Shown here piece by piece: positions 49,830 to 63,316 of a stretch of DNA of 64,000 nt. How positions within the stretch are numbered: position 1 is the stretch's first letter; each line of letters starts with the position of its first letter. Origin of the DNA: Pempheris klunzingeri. Lineage: Eukaryota > Chordata > Actinopteri > Acropomatiformes > Pempheridae. The notes under the pieces are model-generated. The model did no database searches. It was not told the DNA's origin and saw only the letters and a list, made by a program, of their open reading frames with translations. The DNA lies in NCBI RefSeq assembly GCF_042242105.1, contig NC_092020.1, forward strand, positions 14,077,288 to 14,141,287, given 5' to 3'. A program made the translations under genes and the position numbers.

Positions 49830-50120
49830 GATTACTGAGTGGAAAAAGAAGGAAAAAAAAACACTGAGAATATATGTTTATGTAACAAATCCAACCTATT
49901 TTGACTGGATGAAATTCAAGGGTGCATTAGAGGTGGAGGTTATAAATGCAATAATATGAAAATTTATAGAAAATAATCTATATATTTCAGTGTAATCTAT
50001 GTTTCTTCCTCTTGCTTTGTATCTCTGTATCACACATGCAGGTGTGTGTTTGCCTTACCTGTCTGTGTGTACGATGCCTGCGCCTCACTCAGAGTGTGTG
50101 TGGCTCGGAGTGCGCCTCTC

Positions 50121-50129
50121 CTTTTTATA
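50121..50129 (-). promoter_or_regulatory. TATA box of crybb1
   Basis: TATAAAAAG on the minus strand. A noncoding first exon would start about 30 bases on and ends at CAGACAG|GTAAGG (50059). It splices to CCACTCAG at about 49834, just before the start codon. Confidence 0.75.
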
Positions 50130-51228
50130 CGCTGGCGCCCACAGGAGAGGGATTATGGGCAGAGAAACAAACCTGCTGAGGTCAGAGAGGCGAGACAAAA
50201 GAACCCCCACATCATCAGAGAGGGACGGACAGAGGGGATGGACGGAGCTGGAGAACAGGCGGACGACCACTTACTTATAGAACTGACATGAACTTTTAGA
50301 AGTAAATAATGTACCATAAATCATAATAATTTTGTCCTATATTTCATATACTTTTCTATTCTGCCACCTTACCAACTCATGTATTCAAAGCATAAACCAG
50401 GCTTGGTTGCACTGAGTCAGATGAATGATTTGTGGCTACAGGACTGTGTGGCTTCAAACCTCTGGCTTTCACATGTGGTGGATTAAGTTGATGTAATTTA
50501 ATAGAAGTGTTCCAGGCTACATCTTTCAAGATAATGCCAGTGGGTATCATTCATGTCTGATATATAAATCTGAATAAAATGCTTCCATACTTCAGGTCTG
50601 AGGTTCCCAGACATCTCATCTGGGAGACCCTACATGAAGGCACAGACCACAGACCCACATTTGATAGGATCTTTATATCTGATTTTGGAGTTTGTTTATG
50701 TTTATGTTTATGTGATTTATAATCAGATAACTCTTTCAGCAGGGAAACTTTCATGTTGCATTCAGTGCACAAAGCTCTCGTGGGTTTTCCCGTGAAATCA
50801 CTGGAAACCACTGATTTTGCAAAACCACAGGTGCTTAAAACTTTTAAGGTGAGATGTCTTTGAGTGAACATTACTAAAATTGAAACTTATTGCTCTGTAA
50901 AGTTTCCATGCATGCGTCCCCCCGCGGTGCCTCTCTGCTCCGCCGCTAATCCCCACATTCTCCACCCCGATCCCGGCCCTTTGTGCCTGGGCACGCGCTG
51001 GATTGCTGACCGCGGCCCGAACATACCGGAGAGCCTTTGTTTCACGGCACCAGTGGCACTATGAGATCTGCTGAGCTGGCCGCTGCTGGAGCGGGACAAC
51101 AGCATCCAGCGGCCACGCAGCGGGACCGGGAGCGCGCCTCGCTGCTGCCGCTGTGCCAAATGGACGGTGCGCGCGGTGCCACTCCAGGCCGTGGACGCGC
51201 AATAGCAGGCGCGCTCCCCGACCGTCGG

Positions 51229-51235
51229 TATAAAA
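51229..51235 (+). promoter_or_regulatory. TATA box of cryba4
   Basis: TATAAAA in a GC-rich setting. A noncoding exon from about 51260 ends at CAATCTAG|GTAAGG (51324). The acceptor ACCTCAG at 51703 lies eight bases before the coding ATG. Confidence 0.75.
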
Positions 51236-51711
51236 CTGAAGCGCCAGGTTCTCTCAAAGCTCTACGCGAGGCAGGCGGTAGGCGCGTACCACTCCCAAGC
51301 TCTTCCAATAAAGTGCCAATCTAGGTAAGGCTGCATCTCTGCTTTCAACACGGCTCAGGGTCAGACAGGCAGGTGCACTCAAGCTGCTTCACACAGAAAC
51401 TGAAAACCAAAAGCACTCACTGAAACACCTGAACGACAGTTAGCTGCTATCACTGTATTTCATATTTCACCTTTTTAACAAGTAAAGTAGCTGTGTTTGG
51501 CCAGACCTTCTCCTATAGATGTTGCAGTTCAGATTTTAGTTTGATGAGTTGTAGCTGTGTAGCTTTGATCTAAATCATGTTTTGAATGAAGGAAAAAAAA
51601 AGAAATACATTGTTGAAACATTGAGTCTCTGACACACTGCTCACCCCACTCCTTTTTTCCTTTTACTTCACTTCCTCCTCTCTGTCCTCACTTCCCACCT
51701 CAGGAGTAAAG

Positions 51712-53162
51712 ATGTACAGAACTACAAGGTCCCCAATGATGCAGCCACTGGTCAACTCAGGAATGGGCATGGCTCCTTTCTTCAAGGTAAACACTCATTC
51801 ATGCACAAATTATGTCAATCAAACCTGCACAGGCTGGATTTTTAAGATCTGTGCATCTCTGCTTGATACTGTAAAGGAGGATAAAGTATGCGTAACCTTT
51901 GCCCCTCCCTTGCTCTGCCTCCCCAGGTGACTGTGTTCGAGCAGGAGCACTTCCAGGGCAAGTGCCTGGAGTTCACCTCCGAGTGCTGCAACATTCAGGA
52001 GTGTGGACTGGACAACATCCGCTCCATCAGGGTGGAGAGCGGAGCGTAAGTCTGTCAGACTTTCTCTCTGGTAGAAACAAGACAAATATGAGACTGATGG
52101 AGGCCCACGCCTTCTTAACGAAACACAAAAAGTATTTTGTCTTCAAAATATGATACTGATAGTATTTAATTTTTATAGTAAGTATGAAAAACATAAATAC
52201 TGAATATGGTCCACACTGTGAAATGGTCAGGATTTTATCAAACAAGATTGGATTACAAAAACAAAGGTGGACAGACAGTGAAGGGATGTTAACACCTCTC
52301 TCTCTCTCTCTCTCAACAGCTGGGTGGGTTTTGAGCACCATGACTTCCAGGGCCAGCAGTTCATCCTGGAGAGAGGAGAGTACCCCCACTGGGACGCCTA
52401 CAGCGGCTCCCTCTCTTACCACGTGGAGCGCCTCATGTCTCTGCGCCCCATCTACTGCGCCGTGAGTTGCACCCTGTCTCTCAGTGCTCAGGTTTCACTC
52501 GGGTTTCTATCGCCGCACGGATCCAAAAAGTCTTTCCTTCTCCCCCGCAGTCCCACCAGAGCAGCCGCATGATCATCTTCGAGAGGGAGAACTTCATGGG
52601 CCGCAGTGTGGAGCTCTGTGACGACTACCCCTCCCTGCAGGCCATGGGCTGGATGATGCCTGAGGTTGGCTCCATGCACGTGCAGTGCGGCGCGTAAGTT
52701 ACTGCAATTCTGTTGGTGTGAACAGCACTAATAGGATGCATTTTTATCGCCCCTACAAATAATTGACCATTCATTTCAATCCTGCTAATTATGTCTGTTT
52801 TGAGCTACACGTTGGGCTGTGATAAATGAGGGAGGATATTTCTATGTCTTATCCGGCTTAGTGACAAATAAACCTGTTTATCACTATAACCCCTCATTAG
52901 CATGTATTGTATGTTATAGACATACCAGCTAAATCCCCACGCGGTCACAGTTGTTACAGCAAGCTCCTAAAATAGTCCCTCTAAGCCTGTCTGCGTTCTC
53001 TGTCCATCCCACAGCTTTGTGTGCTACCAGTATCCTGGCTACAGGGGCCAGCAGTACATCATGGAGTGTGAGAGACACAGTGGAGACTACCAGCACTGGA
53101 GGAACTGGGGCTCCCACTGTCAGACCCCCCAGATCCAGTCCATCAGGCGCATCCAGCACTGA
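51712..53162 (+). CDS. cryba4: Beta-crystallin A4
   Basis: An acidic beta-crystallin of the lens and likely hetero-oligomer partner of beta-B crystallins. Coding exons are 51712-51786, 51927-52045, 52320-52461, 52551-52693 and 53015-53162, in phase, 208 codons plus stop. Exon 1 is a 25-residue N-terminal arm ([12 protein letters not shown]). Then come four Greek-key motifs, one per exon: [44 protein letters not shown] with [11 protein letters not shown], and [19 protein letters not shown]. The protein ends IQSIRRIQH with no C-terminal arm, as A-type crystallins do. Sequence alone would also fit A1 or A2. The divergent arrangement with crybb1, as remembered for human chromosome 22, tips the call to A4. 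A polyadenylation signal AATAAA lies near 53674. Confidence 0.8.
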
Positions 53163-53719
53163 GAGGAAGACAGACTGAGACTGAGACAGCAACCCCCCTT
53201 CCCTTTACCCATCACCCCTTCCTCTCTTTCCTTCTTTCTCTCTTCAATCCTTTCCTTCCTCTTGACGTGAGCCGCAACAGCCGCCCCGACCTAACTCAAC
53301 ACCACTACTGATTTACAGCCGCTGCCAGAGTGTGATAAGAGACAGTATCGCACTGTTAAAGCACAGGGAAACTCACGCTCCACACACACATACACACACG
53401 CTGACATAACTGACACTCACACAGTGTCTTTTTACTTGGTTTAGAGGTCCCTACACACTCACACACATAAATACACACCTGCGCTGTACTCTTACCTGTG
53501 CTGGGCGAAGACAGGAGCTGGAACCAAACCAAGAAGGGAGATGGAGCTCCAACGTGGGGCGCTGACCTCCCCCAGCTGCACTCGCCCTCCTCAGCGCAGC
53601 AGACTGAAGCTGTGGTGCAGCTCAGATGTGTTCAGGTGTTGTTGTGTAGGAGGTTGATCCACGGGTTGTTAACTAATAAACTCATTTTCACCTCATGTGT
53701 TCTTGTTTTATTATAAAAC

Positions 53720-55034
53720 TGTGTGTCATTCTAATAGATCCACTTCCTTCCCTCCCCCTCTCTTTGCACTATGAAACACAAGTGTCTGTAAAGTTTGTAC
53801 ATTTTCTCTTCTCTTTTGTTTGTTTATTATAGTTTTTGTCAGTCGCAATGGATTTTAATTGTGAAAATTTCCACAATTGGGAAAAATGCAGTGCAGCTTG
53901 AGAACAACACATGCAGACAAATCAATAATTAAATATATAAGAAAGAAAATCAGAAATATAAGAAAATATTTTCACCACTCTGGAGAAACATAAGCAGCAT
54001 TTGGGAAAAATGCTGCAAATAAATAAAAAACAAGCAAATGAAGTATATATGCAGCATAAAGAAAGTGCAATTTCCTTGTCAGTGATGTACAAAAATGAGA
54101 AAACCGTGTGTGTTTAAGCTGTGACACTGATTGTGTATTTCCAATATTAATGGAGATGTTGACCTTTAAATACCTCCTGATGATGAGCCTCATTTTCAGC
54201 AACGTGCATGTGGAGTCACAGAACTGAGCTGAAGCCACACAGGAAGTAGAAAGGTAGTTTTTAATTGTAGAAATCAGAGTCAGAGCCGAGACTAAAAAGT
54301 GCCACGGGGAACATCACCAAACATGACGGTAAAACAAGGAAGGCGAGAGTTTTCCTTGTTTTATGTTTACAAACTATCGTGGCAGAACAGAGACTGACAT
54401 TACCAACCGTATTTACAACTAATAAAACACTCTTGATTAATTTGACAGTACAGAAATCTGATTGTTTTTTCAGTGAATCTCCAACTGGTCGGTTAGTGTT
54501 GTTTTCAACACTTGACAGTTAAAATAAACTTTGCTGAACATATCTGTGTAACAACCTCAGATTACTGAACTTAGCAGTAACAACCTTGTAACTGTTTATA
54601 AAATCAATGGCTAAATATCTACAAAGTACAAAAAAAGGACGATAACCCGTCATGGTTTGATGGTTGTTTAGTCTTAATACTTGACTCAAGAGCTAAAACT
54701 GAATAGCTGCACACAAACACAGCCTGGTTGCTTTGTTGCTGATTAAACTCACTCAAATGTCTTTCTGCATTATATTTTGTCTTTCAGTCCAAACAAAGAG
54801 CAAACAAGCTGCTCACAGCTAACAGAAATCCCTCACGTGACTGTCAGTGTGTCAGCACATAGAGGTGAACACAATAAAAACGTATCTTCACGAAGGAAGC
54901 ACACATCTCTACCTGCCCTGTAACTCACAGCTAAATGAAACAAATTCAGGGACGTCCTTTGGGAAATGTGAAGAAAAAAAACAAACTGAAGAAGATGAGC
55001 AGAAAAGAAGGGTACAACTCTGTCAAGACAGGCG
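53720..55034. other. Intergenic stretch between cryba4 and btbd18-like
   Basis: The two genes converge here. AT-rich, no exon recognised. It may hold an extra 3' exon or the 3' UTR of the btbd18-like gene. Confidence 0.4.
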
Positions 55035-58000
55035 CTAATGTAAGATGACATGATGATATATTCTGTTGACGAACTCACCTTTATTCATGGTAGCGAAGAC
55101 CGATGATGAAGAGTAGTCTGTCTTTTCTCCAACAACGTCAACATCCTCGTCCCCTTCCTCTTTCTCGCTCTCTGAGGACTCCGTCCAGCTGATAATCACC
55201 GGATCAGGGACAGGACTGGAGCCTCCGATCACATCAACGTCCTCATCTTTGTACTCGTCACAGCTTTTTGTCGACCCCAGGTTGGCTGCTCCTTCTGAAT
55301 GTGTAGGAGATGCAACCGGAGGCTTCACTGCCACAAAATGTGACAGAGTTGGTGCTGCTCCGCTCTGGCAGCCACCCTCCACATCTCCCTCCACGTCGAT
55401 TATCTCATCACCGCTGCTCTCCATCTCTCTTTCCTCAGTTTCATCGAGTTTGATTTCACTACACTGTGGTTTTTCTTCTCTTTGTAAACAATCTCCTACA
55501 CTGGTCAGTGAAACAGTGTCCACGTCGATTATGTCCTCTGTCTCATCGGTTGCTGTATCAGAGACAAAGTCTGCAGATGCACAGCTTGGTGTGCATGTTG
55601 CAGAGGTCGGCTCAGCCATTTGCTCTAAGCAAACCCTCTTGGCCGGAGCAGCATCATCGCTCGTCTCCTTGTTGGACTCAGCTCCCCTCTTCTCTCCCCT
55701 CCTTGTCGGTCCCTTTGCCTCTTCCTGTGACCGGACAGTCACTTCCTCTTCATGTCTGTCTTGATTCCTCTCTAGTTGTTCCTTCGTGCCACAGGGCTCC
55801 GCAGGCTGCAGCTGAGCGGGTGGTGTTGAACTTTCCCCATTAGATAAACTGAGAAGTTGTGCGGTTTTCCTGGGCCTGCCTCGCCTGCAACCTGGTTGTC
55901 CAGCTGAGCGCGGCTGTTTGTTTGGAAGTGGTACCTCCAGAAAGGGCATACTGTCCTGTAAAACAAATGAACATTATTAAATTATACAGACAATTAAAGA
56001 ACCAAGACTAAGACATTACTTCTTTTCATTTAGTCTTTCAATTTGGTTTTTGATTTCAGTTTAGTTTGGGTTACTTTTAGGAGAGCATGAATTGTTTTGT
56101 TTTTTTATTCTGAGGAGTTTTAGTTTTAGAGTTTGTTTTAGGTTTTCAAGTACCTAAAAAGGTAGGTAGGTAGGAAAGCACTGAGGCATGCTACATTACA
56201 TCCTCTTTGGATTGATGTCACACATTCACCTACATTTTGTGTCTGCAAAAAAGGTTGGTGCTCACCATAATGAGTGCTTCCCTAAACCTACTCCTGATTG
56301 GGTACGTCTTTGTGCTCCACGACACAGGCTGATTCTTGTCAAGCAAGCTGCAGAGTGGACTCTTCCCTGACGACAAACTTGTCTTTGTTTCTGCAGAACT
56401 CTGAAAAAAAACATACAAACATGTTCTTACACATTCTGTGGCTGTCACAAACCAATTTCACTCTCGCATTAATATCAGTTATCAGACTTATCTTAAAAAA
56501 CTGTTGTTTTGCTCAGCTGATGGTGACAGCCAACATCATCAGAAGCATTAGTGGAGAGTAGCTAGAAAAGTTTCACACCTTGACTTCCAGACTCTGACAG
56601 CTGTGTCCCTGCAGTGTAACGCTGCCCGCCAGCAAGCCTCTCCTCTCCAGTTTCACCACAGGCATCTGCTGTAGCTGCTTCTCGCCTTGGTCATGGGCGA
56701 TTTTGGACTTTGCGTCATTTGATGACACAGGCTTCCTCTCCCGCACCGTTTTTCTCTCCAATGAGAGCAGATATTCATTTTTTCTTCTCCTTTTTGTTCG
56801 TTTGGCTGGTGCTCTGACTTTCGCCGCTGTTCCCTTAGTATGTTTGGGGGGAACAGCTTCACGAGCAGAACCCTTGCATGGCTGCGAAACTCTCAGGGAT
56901 GTTTCAGCTTCATCATTCTGTTGCAGTTCAGTTATTTGACAGCATCGGATTGGACGTGGCATGCGTGTATTCTGTTGATGAGAGGTTGTGGTCTGAGTGC
57001 AGCTGTGACCGCTCATCTCCACCTGTTCCCTGCCAGTGCAGCTGTCAACGTGCTGCTCAAAGGACTGGAGGAAGTTGTCCAGCATCTCATTCAGCTCCCC
57101 CTGTCCCTGCTGCTGCAGGACAGGGACCTCACTGTTTGCAGAGCTGGAACCACCAACTCCTCTTGATACAGCAAGAACCTGCACGGACCCACAGAAACCT
57201 GGACCGGCTTCCAGGAAGTCAGTGGTACACCCTTGTTGTTCGTTTTGGGCCAAAACGTTGCCAGAGGAGACATAGGTACAACTGCTGCTGCTGGTTGGAA
57301 GATGAGGCCGAGAATGTGGAGCACCGTTGTTGTTATTTGGTAAAATATGGAGGCCCATCATCACTTCCTCCAATAGACGATCAATATGTTCAGGCTGTTC
57401 CTCATCAGGTGGGGGTGCAGGAGGAGGGAGGGAGGTGGTGTGGAGGAGGGGCGATGCTGGAGACACGTAGGAGGCTCCAGGTGACAGCAGGTCTTGTGAT
57501 GGAGGAGGCTGCAGGGAGGGGTTGGAGGCAGATAAGGTATAAAAGCGCATGGGAAGAGAAGAAACGGAGCCCGACGTAGTTGGTGTGGCCTTCAATGCCT
57601 GAGCCCTGCTAAATGGAAGACCATCCTGTAACTGGGGGAAAAGTGTATTCATTAAAAAACAATACTAACAGGAGATGTACAAGAAACAAAAAATATGTAA
57701 TAACTGGTTTTAAGTTCCTGCTTCTCCAATGTCACAAAGCTATTTTCTAGCTATTCTTTGTCCTCTATGATAGTAAATTGAATATTTCTGGGTTTTGGAC
57801 AGTTGACTGGACAAAACAAGACATGTAAAGTTAGCTATGTGTAGTTAAAATGTTAATTTATCCGTAAAACAATTTTGACATGCTACAAATACATTTTAAC
57901 ATATAGAAATAACATTTTTGACTGATTTACATCTTTAATTATAGATATGAGTAATTCCTTTTTTACTAGTAATAATAACAATCACAGACATCTATTGAAT

Positions 58001-59879
58001 TTCCACATGCAGAAAAAGAATTCTGGCAACTGAAAATGTAATTTCACATTTCTGTTATCAACAATTGCATTTCCAACATTGTCCGACACATCAATAAACC
58101 ATTTTGGTACGCAGCCCAAATTACTATTATTCTTTTTTATTATTTAATTATTATTATGACTATAAATTACTATTATTACTATTATTATTGTGGAAATTCA
58201 TTTTTTCATTTTTCCAAATGAAATGTAGATATATTTAATTAGAATTGCTGCTAGCCAAAATTTGCTTTGAATTCTAACTGATAAAAAAGCAACGTGCTTT
58301 GATTAAGCCACAAACAGGATAGGCACATCAGCACTCTCACCTGATTCATCTGCTGTGTTGTGTTCCTCCTTCCACTCTGCGTGTAAGCTACCGCTCCCTC
58401 CTTCACATCTTCACTCAGGCTAAAATCCCACACTTTTCCACGCCCTCTTCTCCTCTGACACCTCCTGGCCGGCTGCAGAAGGTTTCTAGTCTTCAGGTAC
58501 AACGTCCTGCCCGCAGCTCCTCCACCCTGACCCGTCCTGGACACCCTCATCCCAAACCTCAGCAGGAACAGCTTCTGCAGCCTGCTCACCCCCACGTCCT
58601 GCACTTCCACCGTCTTCATTAACCCTCCTCTCCCCCTCCCTCCTGCTCTTGCTCGCGGTCTCCGAGCTCTCCTCCCACCCATCCCGGCTCTGCTGGCACC
58701 TGCTGTCCGCTTCCTCCTAGCTCGCCCCCTGCAGGAGCCCTCCTCCCTGTCAGGGTTCAGGAAGTAGTCGATGTATCCTGGGATGTTGCCTTGAAACTGC
58801 TCGACCCCCTCGTTCTCCCATTCTTTAGCCACTGCGACTTCTCTGGCTGCTGCCTGAGGGCCAGACCACCAGCTCTGAGGGTCAGCAGCACACAAAGTCA
58901 CTTGGCTGGAAAAAGGGAGGAGGGAAATGGCAACAGATGTGTGTCCAGCTGCTGTGGATTCTTGCACAGGAGCAGAGGCATGAGTTTGGTTTTCATCTGG
59001 TGGGTAGATGAGGGATATGGGGACGTAGGGAATTTGAGGAGGAAGAGAATGTGGATCTGTCTGTCCTGAACTCTGGACAGAAGCCATGTCAATAGTCTCA
59101 TAGGAGACTGCTTGGTGAGAAAGGGCAGCTGTGTTTACTTGCAACTCCTCTGTCTGAGTCCATACGTCGTTTTCACCATTTGGCAGTGTCTCTTTCCACA
59201 GAAGGATGCTCCCATCCCTCACGTCTCTCCTCCACCCACTCGGTCTCCTCTCGTTCTCCCCTGGCATCAGTGCCTCCGTCTGCACTCCTACCTCTGTATG
59301 CCGGCCTTCTTCTTCCTCATTTCTGCCTTTATGGCCTGTTTTTGTGATCTCCACCAGCCCGTGGATGCCCAACTTGGCTGCAGCAGAAATAGCCTCTTGC
59401 TTCTCCTTCTGCCCCTCCCCTGCCATCTCTCCAGAGTACAGCAGTCTGACCATGTGGAGCAGGGTGCAGTCGCCGAGAGCCCGAAACTCCAAGAGACGGC
59501 TGTGTCCTTCAGGGGGCGGCGGCATGGACGACAGAGCAGAGGAGATGTGGGGGCTGATGGCTGACAGGATACAGCCATGTGCCGGGATTGATACACCTGG
59601 AGGAGAGGATATGTCAGTAATGGCTTCCACGACTACATGAAACTAAAATACGAGACGTTATGATGTGAAAATGTGCAAAATGTATACGTTGTCTATGTGC
59701 AATGGATCCCACACAGACTACTAATTAACTAAGGAGTGTGTGTGTTATTTAGCTGTTTCTGTGATTGTATCAATACCATCTGTTTTGAGTAGAGTGTCAC
59801 AGAACTGGCTGCCTTGTTGCTGTCTCTGCAGCTCAGCGAGGAGGAGGGACTCAAACCCCGGCTTTTGGTAGCACCACAT
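55035..59879 (-). CDS. btbd18: BTB/POZ domain protein, BTBD18-like
   Basis: A nuclear BTB protein. The mouse family member is known to promote transcription of pachytene piRNA loci in male germ cells. Coding exons are 59879-59777, 59596-58341, 57631-56579, 56400-56266 and 55955-55035, in phase, 1155 codons plus stop. The BTB domain spans the first two exons: FESLLLAELQRQQQGSQFCDTLL, then SIPAHGCILSAISPHI and LLYSGEM. A long disordered region follows with Arg/Gly-rich and Lys/Arg-rich basic blocks. The last exon has a canonical AT-hook (RGRPRK, 55883-55866) and an acidic tail with four SUMO-interaction-like motifs. The human C-terminus as I recall it (EIDVVDW, SESETEVDIL) matches this design. 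The 3' end is uncertain: AAAG|GTGAG at 55079 could splice onward, changing the last 14 residues. Confidence 0.8.
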
Positions 59880-61450
59880 CTCGCCATCCACTTCAGAGGA
59901 GGAGCATGAGGGTGAACAACAGATACATTAATGTACATTTTTAAAAATGTAATAAGACAGATATTTTTTAGCCAGAAACAATTTAAACACAGGTATTTTT
60001 GGTGGTGATCGTACATGCAGCCTTTTTTATTAACATCGACATGAACATTTTTATTAGTCATTCACCAGGCTCATGAAAAACAAACCAAGGGCTTAAATAA
60101 GAGCACATTTCATAATTTGTAAATGGTACTGTGTGAGAAATAGATCAACATATACTAATAAATAACAACATTGGCCCACATTTATAGAATATAAAAAAAA
60201 TCCCATTACCCTCAGCACATTTCTGTTTCTGCTATTCTGAGATTTCAGTCACTCATGATTTTAACAAAAATCCAGACTAATCAATGCAGGATCCACCGTC
60301 TCTTTTCTGTGTTTTGCACACAGGAGATTCATTTTCTTCTTTCGGTTGGTGATGAATTTCTAGAAAAACGTCCCCACCAACAGCAAATATCAGACTCCAA
60401 GCAGCCCCATAGTGAGCTGTTATAGTGAGATGTATTACACTCATATTATAAACTAAGGTTGACTACTTTAATATGTATTACTATTTGTATTTATGTGTAC
60501 TTCTTTTATGTATACTCCTCATCATTTCCTCCTTTAGTTTTATTTGTATATACTTTGTTATACTGTGTTGCTTATTCAATAGTTTATTCCATTTGTGATC
60601 CTGTAGTGTACAACAATAAATAAAGCTGAACCTTGAACCCTATTAATTACTTTGATTAGTTAATCTAGCTGCTTTGATAGTCATTGACTTATGTCTTAAG
60701 AGACAGCATCAAGTGATAGCATCACACTTTGTACACTCAACACTGACAACTTATGAACATCTTATTTGTCAGCTTATTTCTAACTAACTCCAAATCATAT
60801 CAGAGTTTTTATTGATTATTAACACATACAGTCTATGATTATTAGAGGCCAACTACAACAAAGTGTTACCATAATTACTACAATTAATGTGCCGCTGAAG
60901 TTAACCCTATGCAAATAGTTTTTTTCTGGATAAAAGCAGCAATAATAATAATTTAAACTTCTTTCTTAAACCTTGTGTTTAGTTTGACAGCGGACCTGCA
61001 GGTTAGCATCTCCGCTGACTGGTAGCATCCAGCTAGCATCCAGCTAACTGTGTAGACTAAGTAAGGAGGTGTAGACTAGTCATAAACAGGCCACCTGTTA
61101 GTTAGCATGTCGTGAACGTGACATTATCGTCTCTGACAAACCTCCTGAGCTCTTTGAACCACTTTTTGAAGTTTGAAACACGCAAACGCGGGCAGGTGAC
61201 ACCAGCTTCACTCACCGTTTGGTCTCAGAGCTCTCCACGACCACGAGTCAGCTCCCACCACAAGGATATACTTGTTTCGTTTTTAAAAATATTTATGTTT
61301 TAAAGTGAGGCTGAGCGACAGCATTTTGTTTAAAGTTTCGGTGTGTTTTTTTTTTTTTTCAGTTTGAGGTCATCCGCAGGTCAGCGTGGTCACCAGCGGG
61401 AGCGGTGCAACAGCAGTGCATCGCTCGGCCGACAGGAGGCAGCAGTGTCC
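59880..61450. other. 5' region of btbd18-like
   Basis: An acceptor (CTCTGAAG) just before the start codon implies a noncoding first exon to the right. It is perhaps in the stretch around 61000-61430, which has more CpG than its surroundings. No coding content seen. Confidence 0.4.
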
Positions 61451-63200
61451 GCAACCTGTCAAAGATTATAGAAACAGCACTAAAAAACGAGATAGTTAAT
61501 CTGTATTACTTCCCTTTTCGCTTTAAGGCATTGAACTGTTTCGACCATATTTACACAAACGGCCTTGGCTAGATGCAACATGCAACTAAGCTAAGAGACC
61601 AACAGTGATTTTAAAAACGTCTAATTTAATTTACACTCCTAATTGGCAGCACCTTGTTAAAACCAATTCAGTCATCAAAGTAACACAAGTAATGCATTCA
61701 AAACAATACTTAAGCAACAGTAAGTCAGTGTTATCTGCAATTTACTTGAAGTAACAAAATTGTTTAATATTATATATGATGCTTTTGGATTAACATTGCT
61801 GATTGCTGTAGCTGTTAAAGGCTGAGCTAATTTTAACTATTTTACTCAGTGTTGGGTAATTTAATCTATAGAGATGCATCATAAACTTTGAGATCATATG
61901 TTTGCAGCGTTGCTGCCCTGTGAGAGCCACTTATGCATTTTCCAGCTAATCTGTTAGGACTTTCTCACATGGTGTATATCCATTTCTATCTCTGGTGGAG
62001 TATAGTGAAACACTATTAATGGCACATTTTTATGGCTGAGGACACTCCATACTAAGACACAATAAAATATAACCCTGTGTGAAATGTTCATACCCAACTC
62101 TACCACAGTCTAGTTCGGATTCTATTTGGGGTAAACAATTTAAATGACTGGCCTTAGATACTCTGGCCCCGAGTAACATGAATAAACAAATTAACAAGGT
62201 GTTATTCTTATCTCCTTATATGTTGTCTTATGCACATTATCACACATTAGTGTAAATATATATGATGACAGTGATAGCTATAATGATCTTATGAAATCCA
62301 TTTACACAGATGTGAAAATGTGACAATAACCCAGACTAACCCACAATAATCTCAGCATTTTAATGAGTTTAACAATATAGTTTGTGCCTGCCTACTTGTG
62401 TGAGATGACAAATTTCTAGGTTTTATTTCACAGTTTCAAGGTTACAGTACATTAAAAATAATTCTATCTTTGCAGTTCACTTCACATGCTTGTTTGGATC
62501 TTTACATCATGAGAGGTGAGGAAAAAACAAGACAAAGTCTTGTCAAAGAGTGATCTGCTCTTTTCTGTGTTGTGTTCATAGAAAGTTAAAGGACTGAAGG
62601 AAGTCTTTTTATACATAACTCATGTTGTTCCTCCTGTCCACACAGGCTGCAAAGAGATCCTTTTGTAAAGCCATTTGAAAGGAAGTGATGGGGGACAAAC
62701 TCCGTCTTTGTTCCTCCATGGACTAAAAAGACAAGATAACTCTGGAATTCCCACACTGGATTTGAGTAACTCAAACAGTTGAAACCTTAGATTAGCTTCA
62801 GGAAGTGTGCGTTTGCTCAAGTGTCAACATCCACTGTCACAGACAGAAATGCAGGACAAATATATGATATCACTGGTGCTTTACTGTAAATATCAGGCAG
62901 CCACATTTTTCATAGACTTGGTACTTAAATATTATTCTTGGGATGTAAATGTGTCGCTACAGAGACAAAAATAAATTGCAGCTCTGTTGAGCTGAAATGG
63001 TTGTTAAATCGCCCTGGTCCAGTCTCACATGTCTCACTAGGAAAACAGACTGGGACATACTGACTGAATGAAGTTTGTAAAGTTTAGTTGCAGATTGCTG
63101 GAGGAGGTGCATGTTATTTTCCAAAACCATGACTAGTCCCGGGGTCTGGTAAAAAGGACTGGTAGGGGGACAATAAAAATTCAATTACTCACTCATATAC
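61450..63200. other. Intergenic stretch, nothing recognised
   Basis: AT-rich sequence. Short open frames look like chance, and no repeat family was recognised. Confidence 0.35.
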
Positions 63201-63316
63201 ATAGTCAAAGTTTCAGTCTGTGGCCTTTAATAGCACTGGTGTAATCCCCGGGGAGTCCTTGTTGCTCATTTCCACAGTGAAAACAAAAGTTCCTCCAGTT
63301 TCTGTAACCAAACAGC

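Noticed and set aside
55249-55843. Plus-strand Ser/Leu-rich frames across the btbd18 exon
   Set aside because: They are antisense to a well-supported exon, caused by its acidic and Ser-rich codons.
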